Part shown: piece by piece, positions 15,614 to 24,033 of the stretch
Numbering within the stretch: the stretch's first letter is position 1
Layout of the letters: each line of letters opens with the position of its first letter
Assembly: GCA_034431435.1 (NCBI GenBank)
Contig: DAOUDG010000060.1
Span: 1 to 59,841 of the forward strand
From: JAHCIE01 sp034431435
Lineage (GTDB): Bacteria; Chloroflexota; Anaerolineae; Epilineales; JAHCIE01
Direction of reading: 5' to 3'
Length of the DNA: 59,841 bases
Translations under genes and position numbers: made by a program
The notes under the pieces: generated by a model
What the model was told of the DNA's origin: nothing
The model's input: only the letters and a program-made list of their open reading frames with translations
Database searches by the model: none

Positions 15614-16585
15614 ATGAACGATCACAGGCCGCGCCGACTGCGTGGCTGGGCCGACTGGGGCATCAGCGCCATCAATGGCGTGCTGGGCGACCACCTGTAC
15701 CGGCGCGGCAATGGCCTCGCCATCGACATGGCCTTCTATCACCAGGGACGCCGCCTGACCCTGACGAGCGACGCCCTGCGCGCCGCTCACCCCGACGCCA
15801 CGTCGCGGGTAGCCGTCTTCGTCCACGGCCTGGGCTGCAATGAGGGGACGTGGCTGTACGCCGACCCCGATGCGCCCGGCGTTCCTACCAGCTACGGCCA
15901 GCAGTTGCAACGCGACCTCGGCTATACCCCCTTCTACCTCCGCTACAACACCGGGCTGGCTATCGCCGACAACGGCGCGCGGCTGGCGACCCTGCTGGGC
16001 GCGCTATGGGTCGCCTACCCGGCGCCCATCGAGGACATCGTTCTCGTCGGTCACAGTATGGGCGGCCTGACGCTGCGGGTCGCCTGCCATCTCGCCGCCG
16101 AGCAGGCTGCGCCCTGGCTGCCCGCCCTGCGCCACGTCATCTACCTCGGCACACCCCACGACGGCGCGCTTCTCGCCCGGCTCGGCGGCTACACGGTAAC
16201 CACCCTCCACGCCATTCCCGATCCGGTGACGCGCATGGTGGGGGATGTCCTGGACCTGAGCAGCCAGGGCATCAAGGACCTGGCGCGCGGTGCGGCAGCG
16301 GCGGGGCAGCCACTGCCCTGGCACAGCGACGCGGAGCACCATCTCGTGGCCGCCACCCTCGCCAGCGACGCCGATGGCTCCCTGGCGGCCCTTATCGGTG
16401 ACGGGCTGGTAAGCCTGCCCGCCGCCCACGCCGCCAGTCATATTCAGGGCGACACCGAATACATCGCGCACATTCACACCCGCCACCTGCCTGGCCGGGG
16501 CCATCTGCGCCTGGTCAATGACCCGGCCGTCTACGAGCACATCCGCGCGGCGTGCGCGGGTATGCCCGAAGGAGGGGACGCCTGA
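15614..16585 (+). CDS. Alpha/beta-hydrolase, PGAP1/lipase-like
   Basis: A 323-residue cytoplasmic-looking hydrolase. VAVFVHGLGCNEGTW carries the oxyanion-hole HG motif, VLVGHSMGGLTLR is the nucleophile elbow with Ser in GHSMG, and VIYLGTPHDGALLARLGG is typical of lipases and PGAP1-like esterases; a late His (YIAHIHTRHLPGRGHLRLV) could complete the triad. The ATG at 15614 is preceded by a promoter but no ribosome binding site, consistent with a leaderless mRNA. The following small gene overlaps it by one base. Confidence 0.85.
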   Translation: MNDHRPRRLRGWADWGISAINGVLGDHLYRRGNGLAIDMAFYHQGRRLTLTSDALRAAHPDATSRVAVFVHGLGCNEGTWLYADPDAPGVPTSYGQQLQRDLGYTPFYLRYNTGLAIADNGARLATLLGALWVAYPAPIEDIVLVGHSMGGLTLRVACHLAAEQAAPWLPALRHVIYLGTPHDGALLARLGGYTVTTLHAIPDPVTRMVGDVLDLSSQGIKDLARGAAAAGQPLPWHSDAEHHLVAATLASDADGSLAALIGDGLVSLPAAHAASHIQGDTEYIAHIHTRHLPGRGHLRLVNDPAVYEHIRAACAGMPEGGDA

Positions 16586-16929
16586 TGGATTCGGAGACCC
16601 TGGCCCAACTACGCGGCGCGAAGGACCTCATCCAGGAGGGCGTCGACGCCGGGGCCGTCGCCGTCGCGGACATTCAGCGCGAGCTGGCCCATCGCGTCTA
16701 CGCGATCCTGACCCGCGTCCCCGTCATTGGGCTGCCCGCGCAGGGCATCGCGGCGATTCAGCAGACGATCACCGACGGCGTGTACGGCTCGATTCGGGGC
16801 GTCAATCACGGCCTGGGCAGTGTCGCCGACTGTGCCTTGAACCGGTGGGGGGCGCGCCTGATCGAGCCGAGCGACGCCACGCCGCTCCTGGAGCAGCGAC
16901 CCGCGAGCCGCGCGCAGCCCGGCTCGTAA
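16585..16929 (+). CDS. Small helical partner of the hydrolase
   Basis: A 114-residue helical protein beginning MDSETLAQLRGAKDLIQEGV, with VYAILTRVPVIG and ITDGVYGSIRGVNHGLG. The pattern (LRGA, then a helix ending in ...H.VYA, a VPVIG-like turn, and VYGSIRGV) resembles the N-terminal helical module that in many other bacteria is fused to esterase/lipase alpha/beta-hydrolases. Here it is a separate gene overlapping the hydrolase stop (TGATG), with GGAGGGG upstream. Function is inferred to be tied to the hydrolase. Confidence 0.65.
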   Translation: MDSETLAQLRGAKDLIQEGVDAGAVAVADIQRELAHRVYAILTRVPVIGLPAQGIAAIQQTITDGVYGSIRGVNHGLGSVADCALNRWGARLIEPSDATPLLEQRPASRAQPGS

Positions 16930-16944
16930 TATTGGCCGACGGGA

Positions 16945-17703
16945 ATGCCTGGCGTGCCTCAACGCTTCCCTCTGACCCGCGTCATTCCCTGCATCATGCT
17001 GCTCGTCGCGGTGGCTTGCGCCCCTCAGCCCGCCAGTCAGCCTGCCGCGCCCACCGCCCCGCCACTCACCGTCGTGGTCGCCCCGACAGCGACCCGCGCC
17101 GCCTCCCAGGAGCGAGACATGCAACTCATTGCGGCGGCGCGACGCGGCGATCTGCCCGCCGTCCAGCGCCTGCTGGCCGAGGGCGCGAGCGTCACGACCA
17201 CCGACGAGACAGGGCAGACGGCCCTCATTGCCGCCGCCTATGGCAATCATGTCGAGGTGGCCCGCGCTCTCATTCAAGCCGGCGCCGACGTCAACACCCA
17301 GGACAACACCCGCCAGAGCGCGTATCTGATTCCCACCGCCGACGGCGGCCTCGACATGCTGCGGCTGACCCTCCAGAACGGCGCCAACGTGCGCAGCCTG
17401 GATAGCTACAACGGCACGGGGCTGATTCGCGCCGCCGACCGGGGCCACGTCGACATCATCCGCGAGCTTCTCAAGACCGACATCCCCATCGATCACGTCA
17501 ACCGTCTGGGCTGGACTGCGCTGCTCGAAGCCATCATCCTCGGCAATGGCGGCCCGCGCCATACCGAGGTCGTGCGTCTGCTGGTGGGGGCGGGGGCTAA
17601 CGTCAACCTGGCCGATCGCAATGGCGTCACGCCGCTCGCCCACGCCCGCCAGCGCGGTTTCACCGACATTATCGCCATTCTGGAACAGGCCGGCGCCCGG
17701 TGA
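16945..17703 (+). CDS. Ankyrin-repeat lipoprotein
   Basis: A 252-residue predicted lipoprotein: hydrophobic segment ending LLVAVAC, where the Cys is the lipidation site (about residue 25), then a Pro/Ala/Thr linker and five to six ankyrin repeats (GQTALIAAAYGNHVEVARAL, NGTGLIRAADRGHVDIIREL, GWTALLEAIILGNGG, NGVTPLAHARQRGFTDII). It would sit on the outer face of the cytoplasmic membrane and bind protein. ATG at 16945 lies 15 bases after the previous stop. Confidence 0.9.
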   Translation: MPGVPQRFPLTRVIPCIMLLVAVACAPQPASQPAAPTAPPLTVVVAPTATRAASQERDMQLIAAARRGDLPAVQRLLAEGASVTTTDETGQTALIAAAYGNHVEVARALIQAGADVNTQDNTRQSAYLIPTADGGLDMLRLTLQNGANVRSLDSYNGTGLIRAADRGHVDIIRELLKTDIPIDHVNRLGWTALLEAIILGNGGPRHTEVVRLLVGAGANVNLADRNGVTPLAHARQRGFTDIIAILEQAGAR

Positions 17704-17803
17704 CCTCGGTCGCCGGGACATCACTCGCCCGAATTGACGCCTGAGCAGTTCATGAATAGGATGAAGGAGTCGACCACCCGCATGGGTTGCCAGTGGGGGA
17801 TAG

Positions 17804-19456
17804 TTGATACTCTCGCGGCTCAATAAGCCTCAACTAACGGCGCTCGACTTTGCCATCGCCGGCGCGGCCACCCTCGTGGCGGCGGCCATCCGACTGCCCG
17901 CGCTGCAAACGATCCCCGTGTTCACCGACGAAATCCACGACATGGAGTTCGCCCAGCGTATCGCCCAGGGTGGCTACTGGCCCATCGTCTCCTACGACAT
18001 GTACAACGGGCCGGGCCTGTACTACCTGCTCGCGCTGGGCATGCGTCTCGGCGGCGGCGCGCTGTGGCCGCGCTTCCTGGTCCTCATCATCGGCAGCCTG
18101 ACCGTCGGCCTGAGCTACTTCCTGGGCCGCAGCCTGGCCGCTCATCAACGCCCCGACGCCCCCGCCTTCCAGCGTCTGGCGGGCCTGCTGGCCGCCGCGT
18201 TCATGGCCGTATCCTTCACCCCCATCGTCGTCAACAGCCATCTCATCTGGTCCAACTCGACGTCACCCTTCTGGGTCGCGCTGTTCTTGCTGGCGATCAG
18301 CGAGACTGTGCGTCGCGATCGGGTGCGGTGGCTCGTACCGGCCGGCATCCTCGGCGGCCTGGCCTGGCAGACCCACCCGTCCATCGTCGTCATCGTGCTG
18401 GGGGCGGGGCTTTGGGTGGCCGTCATGCGCCCGGCGTGGCTGCGTTCCGGCTGGGCCTGGCTGGGCGCGCTCATGGTCCTGCTGTTCGTGAGCAATATCG
18501 TCCTGTTCACCCTCACCAGTGGCGGCGCGAACATCGACCAGGCCGCGTCGCGCTCCTATGCCTGGACGGGCGGGGCCAGTCTGTCCGACTACCTGGTCAA
18601 CGTCCAGGGATTTCTGCTCACCGGCTATGAGATGGTGGCGTCCAGCTTCCGCTCCGCCCTACCGCCGGAGGTGCGCGAGGGGCTACTCCTCTCACCGCCG
18701 GTCATCCTGCTGGGCGGCGTGACCGGCGTGGCGCTGGCGTACACGGCTCGCCGCGCCGGGCTACCGCTGGCCTGCTGGCTGGTGGCATGCCTGATCATCC
18801 CCTACCTCAACCGACGCTATAACGCCTACATCGAGGCGCGCTACCTCGCGCCGTTGCTGCCCGCCACCTATGCGGCTGTGGGCGCGCTCCTGGCAGCGGC
18901 GTTGCTGGCCGCCGTACCGCGCGCGGACGCCGTGGGCGACCGCCCTGTGTCGGTGTGGGGGCTGGTCGCCCAGCCCGACTCAGCCGCCGTTGGTCTGACG
19001 AGGCGGGGCGTTCGGCTGGCCGTAGGATTGACAGCCGTCGGCCTGATCGTCCTCGGCCTCGTTTACCCCCTGTGGCGACTCCAGCAGTATTACGACTACC
19101 AGTACGCGAGCGGGCGCAGCAATGTTCGCTTGTGGCAGATCATCGCGGTGGGGCATCAGGCCCATGCCGAGGGGGCGGAGGTCATCACCGACCGCGGCCT
19201 GAAAGATGTTCGCACGCTGACCGGCATGAACATCGACCGTGTCTTCGACACCCTGAGCGACCTCGAACAGATTCCCCTGGAAAAGCGGCGCGTCGAGCGA
19301 CTCCCCGACTCCGCCGTGGGATCATACCTCGTGCTCACCGACGAGCGGCGCGACTTGCTCGCGTCGATCCTACAGCTGGAGCCTGTCGACGTGGGGGAGC
19401 CAATCGCCCCCGTGCATACCTCGGGCTACTGGGTCTATCGAGTCGTTGGACGCTGA
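17804..19456 (+). CDS. PMT/ArnT-type (GT39-like) membrane glycosyltransferase
   Basis: A 550-residue polytopic protein with about eleven to twelve hydrophobic segments. The first extracellular loop contains FTDEIHDMEFAQRI, with the acidic pair typical of dolichyl-phosphate-mannose protein mannosyltransferase-like enzymes (GT39/GT83 clan), and YNGPGLYYLLALGMRL. The C-terminal 120 residues are soluble and extracytoplasmic. It probably transfers a sugar from a polyprenyl-phosphate donor; acceptor unknown. Start is TTG at 17804 after GTGGGGGA. The next gene overlaps it by eleven bases. Confidence 0.75.
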   Translation: MILSRLNKPQLTALDFAIAGAATLVAAAIRLPALQTIPVFTDEIHDMEFAQRIAQGGYWPIVSYDMYNGPGLYYLLALGMRLGGGALWPRFLVLIIGSLTVGLSYFLGRSLAAHQRPDAPAFQRLAGLLAAAFMAVSFTPIVVNSHLIWSNSTSPFWVALFLLAISETVRRDRVRWLVPAGILGGLAWQTHPSIVVIVLGAGLWVAVMRPAWLRSGWAWLGALMVLLFVSNIVLFTLTSGGANIDQAASRSYAWTGGASLSDYLVNVQGFLLTGYEMVASSFRSALPPEVREGLLLSPPVILLGGVTGVALAYTARRAGLPLACWLVACLIIPYLNRRYNAYIEARYLAPLLPATYAAVGALLAAALLAAVPRADAVGDRPVSVWGLVAQPDSAAVGLTRRGVRLAVGLTAVGLIVLGLVYPLWRLQQYYDYQYASGRSNVRLWQIIAVGHQAHAEGAEVITDRGLKDVRTLTGMNIDRVFDTLSDLEQIPLEKRRVERLPDSAVGSYLVLTDERRDLLASILQLEPVDVGEPIAPVHTSGYWVYRVVGR

Positions 19457-21059
19457 CGGCCTGGCCCACCGCGCCAACGCCCCGACGCCCCGACGCGAAT
19501 CGCCGCCCACCGCGCGCCTCGACGACGGCTCGGCCGCGCCCCCCGGCCGTGGTCCGCTGGTAGTTCAGGTGGCGCTGCTGGCCGCGCTGCTGGCCCTGAC
19601 GCTGCCCTTTGCGATCTACGCCATCGCGCGGATGGCATCACCCGCCAGCATCGAGTACAACGAAGGCTGGAACACCTACCACACGGCGCGCCTGCTGGCC
19701 GGAGAGCCACTGTATACGCCGGTGCGACCGATGCTGCCCATCATCCCGGTCAACTACCCCCCGACCTCGTTCTTTGTCACCGCCGCGCTTGCGCCCGCCT
19801 TCGGCTCCATCCTGCTGGCGGGGCGCGTCATCTCCCTGGCGGCCTGGCTCACCATCGGCGCGCTTCTCGTCGCCATCGTCCACCGCGAGACTCGCCAGTG
19901 GCTGGCGGCGCTGGGGGCGGCCCTGTTGTGGGTCGCGCTGCTGGCGCACATGGCGAACGAGTGGGCGGCCAGTCACGAGCCGCAGTTGCTGGGGCACGTC
20001 CTCTCGGTGTTGGCTCTCTACCTCTACGTGTGCTGGCGGCCGACCGTCACACCCTGGCGCGCCGTCATGCTCGCCCTGCTGTGCGTCCTCGGCTTGACGG
20101 TGAAGCACATCTTGCTGCCCGTCCCGCTGACTCTCGCCCTCATGCTGCTGTTCACCAATCGCCGCGCCTTCGGGGCCTTCGCGGCCACGGGCATCGCCGC
20201 CAGCGCGGCCTTCCTCGCCGCATGGTGGGCCTGGACCGCCGGTGTGTTCGTGTCCAACGTGATCGACTTCGATCGCCAGGGTTCGTTCGCCCGCGCCGGT
20301 CGCGAGGTGGACAACCTGTTTCGGCGTGACATGCTATGGCCCATCCTGCTGCCCGCGCTCAGCGTGCCGTGGCGAGCGACGCACTGGTCCTGGGCGCTGC
20401 TCTACCTCGTTATCTCCCTCGGCCTGGGCGTCTACTGGTCGCAGGGGACGGGCGTCAGCCGTAACGGCTGGTTCGACCTCTTCATCGCTGCATCCATCGT
20501 CTTCGGGCTACTCCTCGGCTCGCTACGGAGCCTGACGGGCGCGCGGCGTTGGCTGGCCTACGCCAGCGCCGTCCTCATCCTGCTGCCCTTTGCCTACAAC
20601 ACCTGGTACGATGGAGGGGATGTCCTTGACTACGCTGCCTTGCGTAGCGGCGGCGAGGCGTACCGCCAGGACGTGGCCTTGCTGCGCAGCCTGGACGGCC
20701 CCGCCCTGTACGAAGACTTGCTGCTCGGCTACGACGCGGGCAAGGATTTCCTGGTCGACCCATTCCTCGCCACCCAACTCATGCTGGCTGGCCGCCTGCC
20801 GGAGGCGGCTCTCCTGGACCCCATCCGCCATCAGGACTTCAAGGTCATCGTGCTCAACGCCGACCTTCAGCGGCGGCTACGCGCCCTGGCCGCCGCTCCC
20901 TCCAGCGGCGGGCCTCCGCAGACCACCGCCGCCGAGCGCTGGACGGACAATACCTTGCGCGCTATCCTCGACGGCTACGAGCTTCTCGATACCGGCCGCC
21001 GCTCCCACTACTTCTATGTCCCGCGCCACGGCGTCGCCGCGAGCCGCGCCAGCGGCTAG
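19446..21059 (+). CDS. Polytopic membrane protein, probable glycosyltransferase of the same clan
   Basis: A 537-residue membrane protein with about ten helices. After a Pro/Arg-rich cytoplasmic N-terminus the first helix is followed by SIEYNEGWNTYHTARLLAGE and INYPPTS-like VNYPPTSFFVTAAL, the loop where GT39/GT83-type enzymes carry an acidic catalytic residue (here Glu in YNEGW). The C-terminal 130 residues are soluble. Start is TTG at 19446, inside the end of the preceding gene, suggesting translational coupling and a shared envelope-glycan task. The precise family is not certain. Confidence 0.65.
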   Translation: MDADGLAHRANAPTPRRESPPTARLDDGSAAPPGRGPLVVQVALLAALLALTLPFAIYAIARMASPASIEYNEGWNTYHTARLLAGEPLYTPVRPMLPIIPVNYPPTSFFVTAALAPAFGSILLAGRVISLAAWLTIGALLVAIVHRETRQWLAALGAALLWVALLAHMANEWAASHEPQLLGHVLSVLALYLYVCWRPTVTPWRAVMLALLCVLGLTVKHILLPVPLTLALMLLFTNRRAFGAFAATGIAASAAFLAAWWAWTAGVFVSNVIDFDRQGSFARAGREVDNLFRRDMLWPILLPALSVPWRATHWSWALLYLVISLGLGVYWSQGTGVSRNGWFDLFIAASIVFGLLLGSLRSLTGARRWLAYASAVLILLPFAYNTWYDGGDVLDYAALRSGGEAYRQDVALLRSLDGPALYEDLLLGYDAGKDFLVDPFLATQLMLAGRLPEAALLDPIRHQDFKVIVLNADLQRRLRALAAAPSSGGPPQTTAAERWTDNTLRAILDGYELLDTGRRSHYFYVPRHGVAASRASG

Positions 21060-21094
21060 CGCCCCGGCCCGCCGATGTCACTGGCGCGCCTGGG

Positions 21095-21658
21095 TCAGGG
21101 AGCGCTGCGCTGAAGCAGCGGCAGCGCCGACGCATAGGCGTAGCCCACGCGCACGCGCGATAGCACCAGGCCGCGATTGCTTGCCGAGGGCGCGGGAAGC
21201 GTCAGTTCCACGAAGTAGCCATAGCGCTCATTGTCTACCACCGAGCGCGCTACGTCAGTGTCGGTCGACCGCTCGAAGTCGCCGCTGGCCCCGCTGCTGT
21301 CAAGCTCGGCGATCTGCTCGATGAAGCCACGCCCGCCGTACGCTCGGTAGAAGGTCGCCCTGAGGACGTTGCTGGGGTCGTCATCGTAGCCCAGTACCGT
21401 CAACTCGTTGAGGCGCGCGCCCTGGGGCAAATAGACGGGCGCGACAAAGTAGCCCGTGTCGCTCTCGCTACGCACCTGCATGTGGAAATAGCGGAAGTTA
21501 GTGGAAGTGAATTGGGGTTGGAAGGCGGGGCCGGGCACGCTGGCATAGCCTGGCCCGCCCTGCGTCGCGGCGGCCGCCCCACCCCACACCACCGCGCCCA
21601 GCAGAGTCACCACGAGTCCCAGCGCCACGGCCCAGACAATCATGCGTCGTCGAAGCAT
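21095..21658 (-). CDS. Secreted hypothetical protein
   Basis: A 187-residue exported protein: MLRRRMIVWAVALGLVVTLL is a clear signal segment, cleaved near AAAATQG. The mature part has beta-rich, aromatic sequence (FRYFHMQVRSESDTGYFVAPVYLPQGARLNELTVLGYDD and a C-terminal RVRVGYAY). The pattern of Y/F-rich strands with a polar jelly-roll-like spacing recalls carbohydrate- or surface-associated beta-sandwiches, but I do not recognise a family. The ATG at 21658 has GAGGAGG upstream. It is convergent with the membrane gene ending at 21059. Confidence 0.65.
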   Translation of the reverse strand: MLRRRMIVWAVALGLVVTLLGAVVWGGAAAATQGGPGYASVPGPAFQPQFTSTNFRYFHMQVRSESDTGYFVAPVYLPQGARLNELTVLGYDDDPSNVLRATFYRAYGGRGFIEQIAELDSSGASGDFERSTDTDVARSVVDNERYGYFVELTLPAPSASNRGLVLSRVRVGYAYASALPLLQRSAP

Positions 21659-21706
21659 TGCACCCTCCTCGATGGTAGAGTCGCCTATCCACGTCGTCAT
21701 CCAGGG

Positions 21707-22204
21707 TCAGCCATTGGGCTGCGATGCTGTGCCTGCCTCTTCCCAGCGCGTGAGGCGAAGCTGCTCGTCGTAGCTGAACTTCAGCTCGTGGACGTGGTTG
21801 TCGTCGGCCAGGACCAACGGGCCGAAGATACGGTCGGCCTCGGGCGTGGGCAGATCGGGCAGGTCGGCGATGGGTATCCAGGCCAGGTCGCCCTCGTGGG
21901 TCTCGCCCACCTCGCCGACGAAGTCGCGGGCGACGTAGACGAACATCATCCACTGGTAGTCCTCGCTGGGCGAGACCTCGGTGATGACGGCGCGCAGGGC
22001 AGGGTCCACCACCGTCAGGCCCGTCTCCTCGCGCATCTCGCGCACCACTGTCTCGTGGGGGGCCTCGTCCCACTCCAGCTTACCGCCGGGCGCCGTCCAC
22101 AGGCCGAGGTTAGGCTCCTTGCGGCGGTGCATCATCAGAACGTGGCCGTCGCGGACGGCGTAGCACAGGACGGACAGGATGCGGGCGAAGCGCGGCGTGG
22201 GCAT
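21707..22204 (-). CDS. Nudix hydrolase
   Basis: A 165-residue Nudix protein starting MPTPRFARILSVLCYAVRDG. The Nudix box is complete: GGKLEWDEAPHETVVREMREETG matches GX5EX7REUXEEXG at about residues 41-63, giving the metal-binding Glu cluster. The MMHRRKEPNLGLWTAPGG approach suggests a MutT/8-oxo-dGTP or NUDT1-like subfamily; substrate not determinable. The ATG at 22204 has AAAGAGG upstream and was preferred over a longer frame that runs into the divergent pspC-like gene. Confidence 0.9.
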   Translation of the reverse strand: MPTPRFARILSVLCYAVRDGHVLMMHRRKEPNLGLWTAPGGKLEWDEAPHETVVREMREETGLTVVDPALRAVITEVSPSEDYQWMMFVYVARDFVGEVGETHEGDLAWIPIADLPDLPTPEADRIFGPLVLADDNHVHELKFSYDEQLRLTRWEEAGTASQPNG

Positions 22205-22329
22205 GAGGGCCTCTTTCGTGATGCGACGCGGGTCTGCAACCCGGCGCGGGGATTCGCGTACAGTATGGTGAGATGGATAGGGGCTGTCAACATAGCCATG
22301 CGATGTTAGTGGTGAGAGGAGACTGAACA

Positions 22330-22572
22330 ATGGACAAGAAACTGCGCCGCTCGCGGGATGACCGTATCATCGCCGGCGTCTGTGGCGGGTTGGGCGAGTT
22401 CTTCGGGCTGAACCCGTGGATCTTCCGCATCGCCTTCCTGATCGCCCTGATGCCGGGCGGCATCCCCGGCCTGCTGCCCTACCTGATCATGTGGATCGTC
22501 ATCCCACCCGCATCGACAGCGCCGACCGCGTCGCCCACCACCAACGCGATCACCCCGACGAAGGGGCCGTAA
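22330..22572 (+). CDS. PspC-domain small membrane protein
   Basis: An 80-residue protein made of one PspC domain: KKLRRSRDDRIIAGVCGGLGEFFGLNPWIFRIAFLIALMPGG, then a second hydrophobic segment and a Thr/Pro-rich tail. PspC proteins sense or buffer membrane stress. The ATG at 22330 follows GAGAGGAG. It is divergent from the Nudix gene with a 125-base control region between them. Confidence 0.9.
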   Translation: MDKKLRRSRDDRIIAGVCGGLGEFFGLNPWIFRIAFLIALMPGGIPGLLPYLIMWIVIPPASTAPTASPTTNAITPTKGP

Positions 22573-22700
22573 TGGCTGGCGGCTGGCTGTCTATTCTGTC
22601 CAGAGGTGGGAGGTCTTCTTCGAGAAGTCGTCGACCAGGGGGTCGGAAGCAACGGCACGTGGCTGGATTCTAGATTAGTCCCGCGTCCAGGCCAAACCCG

Positions 22701-23930
22701 TCACGGCAATCTTCCTGCTGACGGCTCGCCCCGATACGCCGCCGCCAGGCGCGCGGCGAGGGCGGGCCAGCGGTAGTAGGCGTCGACCCAGGCGCGCGCC
22801 CCCGCGACCAGGTCGGCGCGGCGCGTGTGGTTGCGCAGCAGGCTGACGGCGGCGGCGGCCATCGCGTCGGTGTCGCCCGGCGCGACGAGCAGGCCGCCGC
22901 GCCCGTGGGGGACGTAGACCGTTGCCTGCCCCACCCTGTCGGCGACGACAGGCACACCCGCGCCCAGCAATTGCAGCAGCTTGGCCGGAGACTTGGTGCG
23001 GTTGACGAGCGTGTCGTCCAGGGGATAGAGGGCGATGTCGGCGGCGGCGAAGACGCCCGGCAGCGCGGCGTCGCCGGGCCAGCCGGCGTAGACGATCGAT
23101 GCGCCCAGGCTGCGCCGCGCCACCTCCACCAATAGCTCGCGCTCCTCGCCGAACAGCCCTTCGCCTACCACCAGCAGCCGCGCCTCCGGCACGGCCGCCG
23201 CCACGGCCTGCCAGGTGTCCAGCAGGCGGCCCATCCCAAACTCGAAGAAGCGCGTATAGAGCAGCACGACCGGCGCGTTGCCCAGCCCCCACCGAGCGCG
23301 GGCCGCCGCGCCGTCGCCCGTAGCCGGAGTGGGGGGCGCGCCGTTGGGCAGGTACACGACGCGCTCGCGCGGCACGCCCAGGCTCCAGGCGATGGTTTCC
23401 AGGGCGCGGCTGGCGACGGTCAGCGTATCGGCGTGGCGCAGGCCCCAATTCTCCTGGCGGGCGAAGGTCTGTCGCAGCGGCCAGGGATAGCCTTCGAGGT
23501 CGTTCCACCCCCCCGCACCCTCCCAGTCGTCCGTATCCAGCACGAGCCGCCCGCGCCAGCGCCCCGCCTTGCGCAGGCTCCACAGCGCCGCCTGCACCAG
23601 CCCACTGTACGCCTTCGGCTTGAAGCAATGCACGACGTCGGGGCGCTCGGCCTGGACTGCCTCGACCAGGCGTTGCGTCAACTGGGCGTGGAAGACGGGC
23701 GCGGGGGCAGTGGGTAGCACGGCGTTGAGGATGCGGACGCCTGCCACATCCTCGCAGCGGCCCGAGTCTTCAGGATTGCTCCACGGTGGGAGAACCAGGG
23801 ACACGCTGTGACCGCCATCGACCAGGGCACGGGCCAGGGGCAGGGCGCGCGCCGACATGGTCCCCTTGGGCCGCAACCCAAAGGGACCAACCATGACGAC
23901 GCGCAGTGAGGCTAAGGCGGGGCCAGGCAT
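22701..23930 (-). CDS. GT4-type glycosyltransferase (GT-B fold)
   Basis: A 409-residue GT-B enzyme. The N-terminal acceptor domain starts LRVVMVGPFGLRPKGTMSARALPLARALVDGGHSV; the C-terminal donor domain has APVVLLYTRFFEFGMGRLLD, ASIVYAGWPGDAALPGVFAAADIALYPLDDT and the usual KLLQLLGAGVPVVA with a Lys/Glu-equivalent region. It most likely transfers a hexose from an NDP-sugar to a surface glycan or lipid. ATG at 23930 has GGAG six bases upstream. It lies downstream of glmS on the same strand (103-base gap with a hairpin). Confidence 0.85.
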   Translation of the reverse strand: MPGPALASLRVVMVGPFGLRPKGTMSARALPLARALVDGGHSVSLVLPPWSNPEDSGRCEDVAGVRILNAVLPTAPAPVFHAQLTQRLVEAVQAERPDVVHCFKPKAYSGLVQAALWSLRKAGRWRGRLVLDTDDWEGAGGWNDLEGYPWPLRQTFARQENWGLRHADTLTVASRALETIAWSLGVPRERVVYLPNGAPPTPATGDGAAARARWGLGNAPVVLLYTRFFEFGMGRLLDTWQAVAAAVPEARLLVVGEGLFGEERELLVEVARRSLGASIVYAGWPGDAALPGVFAAADIALYPLDDTLVNRTKSPAKLLQLLGAGVPVVADRVGQATVYVPHGRGGLLVAPGDTDAMAAAAVSLLRNHTRRADLVAGARAWVDAYYRWPALAARLAAAYRGEPSAGRLP

Positions 23931-23983
23931 GCAGTCTCCACCCGCAGTTGTAGCCGAGGGCGGGGGGAAAAGCAAGTTCGCGC

Positions 23984-24026
23984 GGCGTGAAACGTGGGAA
24001 CGCTCAACGGGTGCACGTCTCACGCC
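23984..24026. repeat. Inverted repeat between glmS and the glycosyltransferase gene
   Basis: GGCGTGA-A-ACGTG (23984-23996) pairs with CACGT-C-TCACGCC (24014-24026) over twelve base pairs with one mismatch. It follows the glmS stop on the minus strand and could attenuate read-through into the glycosyltransferase gene, but it has no T-run. One arm resembles the repeat at 14225. Confidence 0.5.
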
Positions 24027-24033
24027 TCACGGT

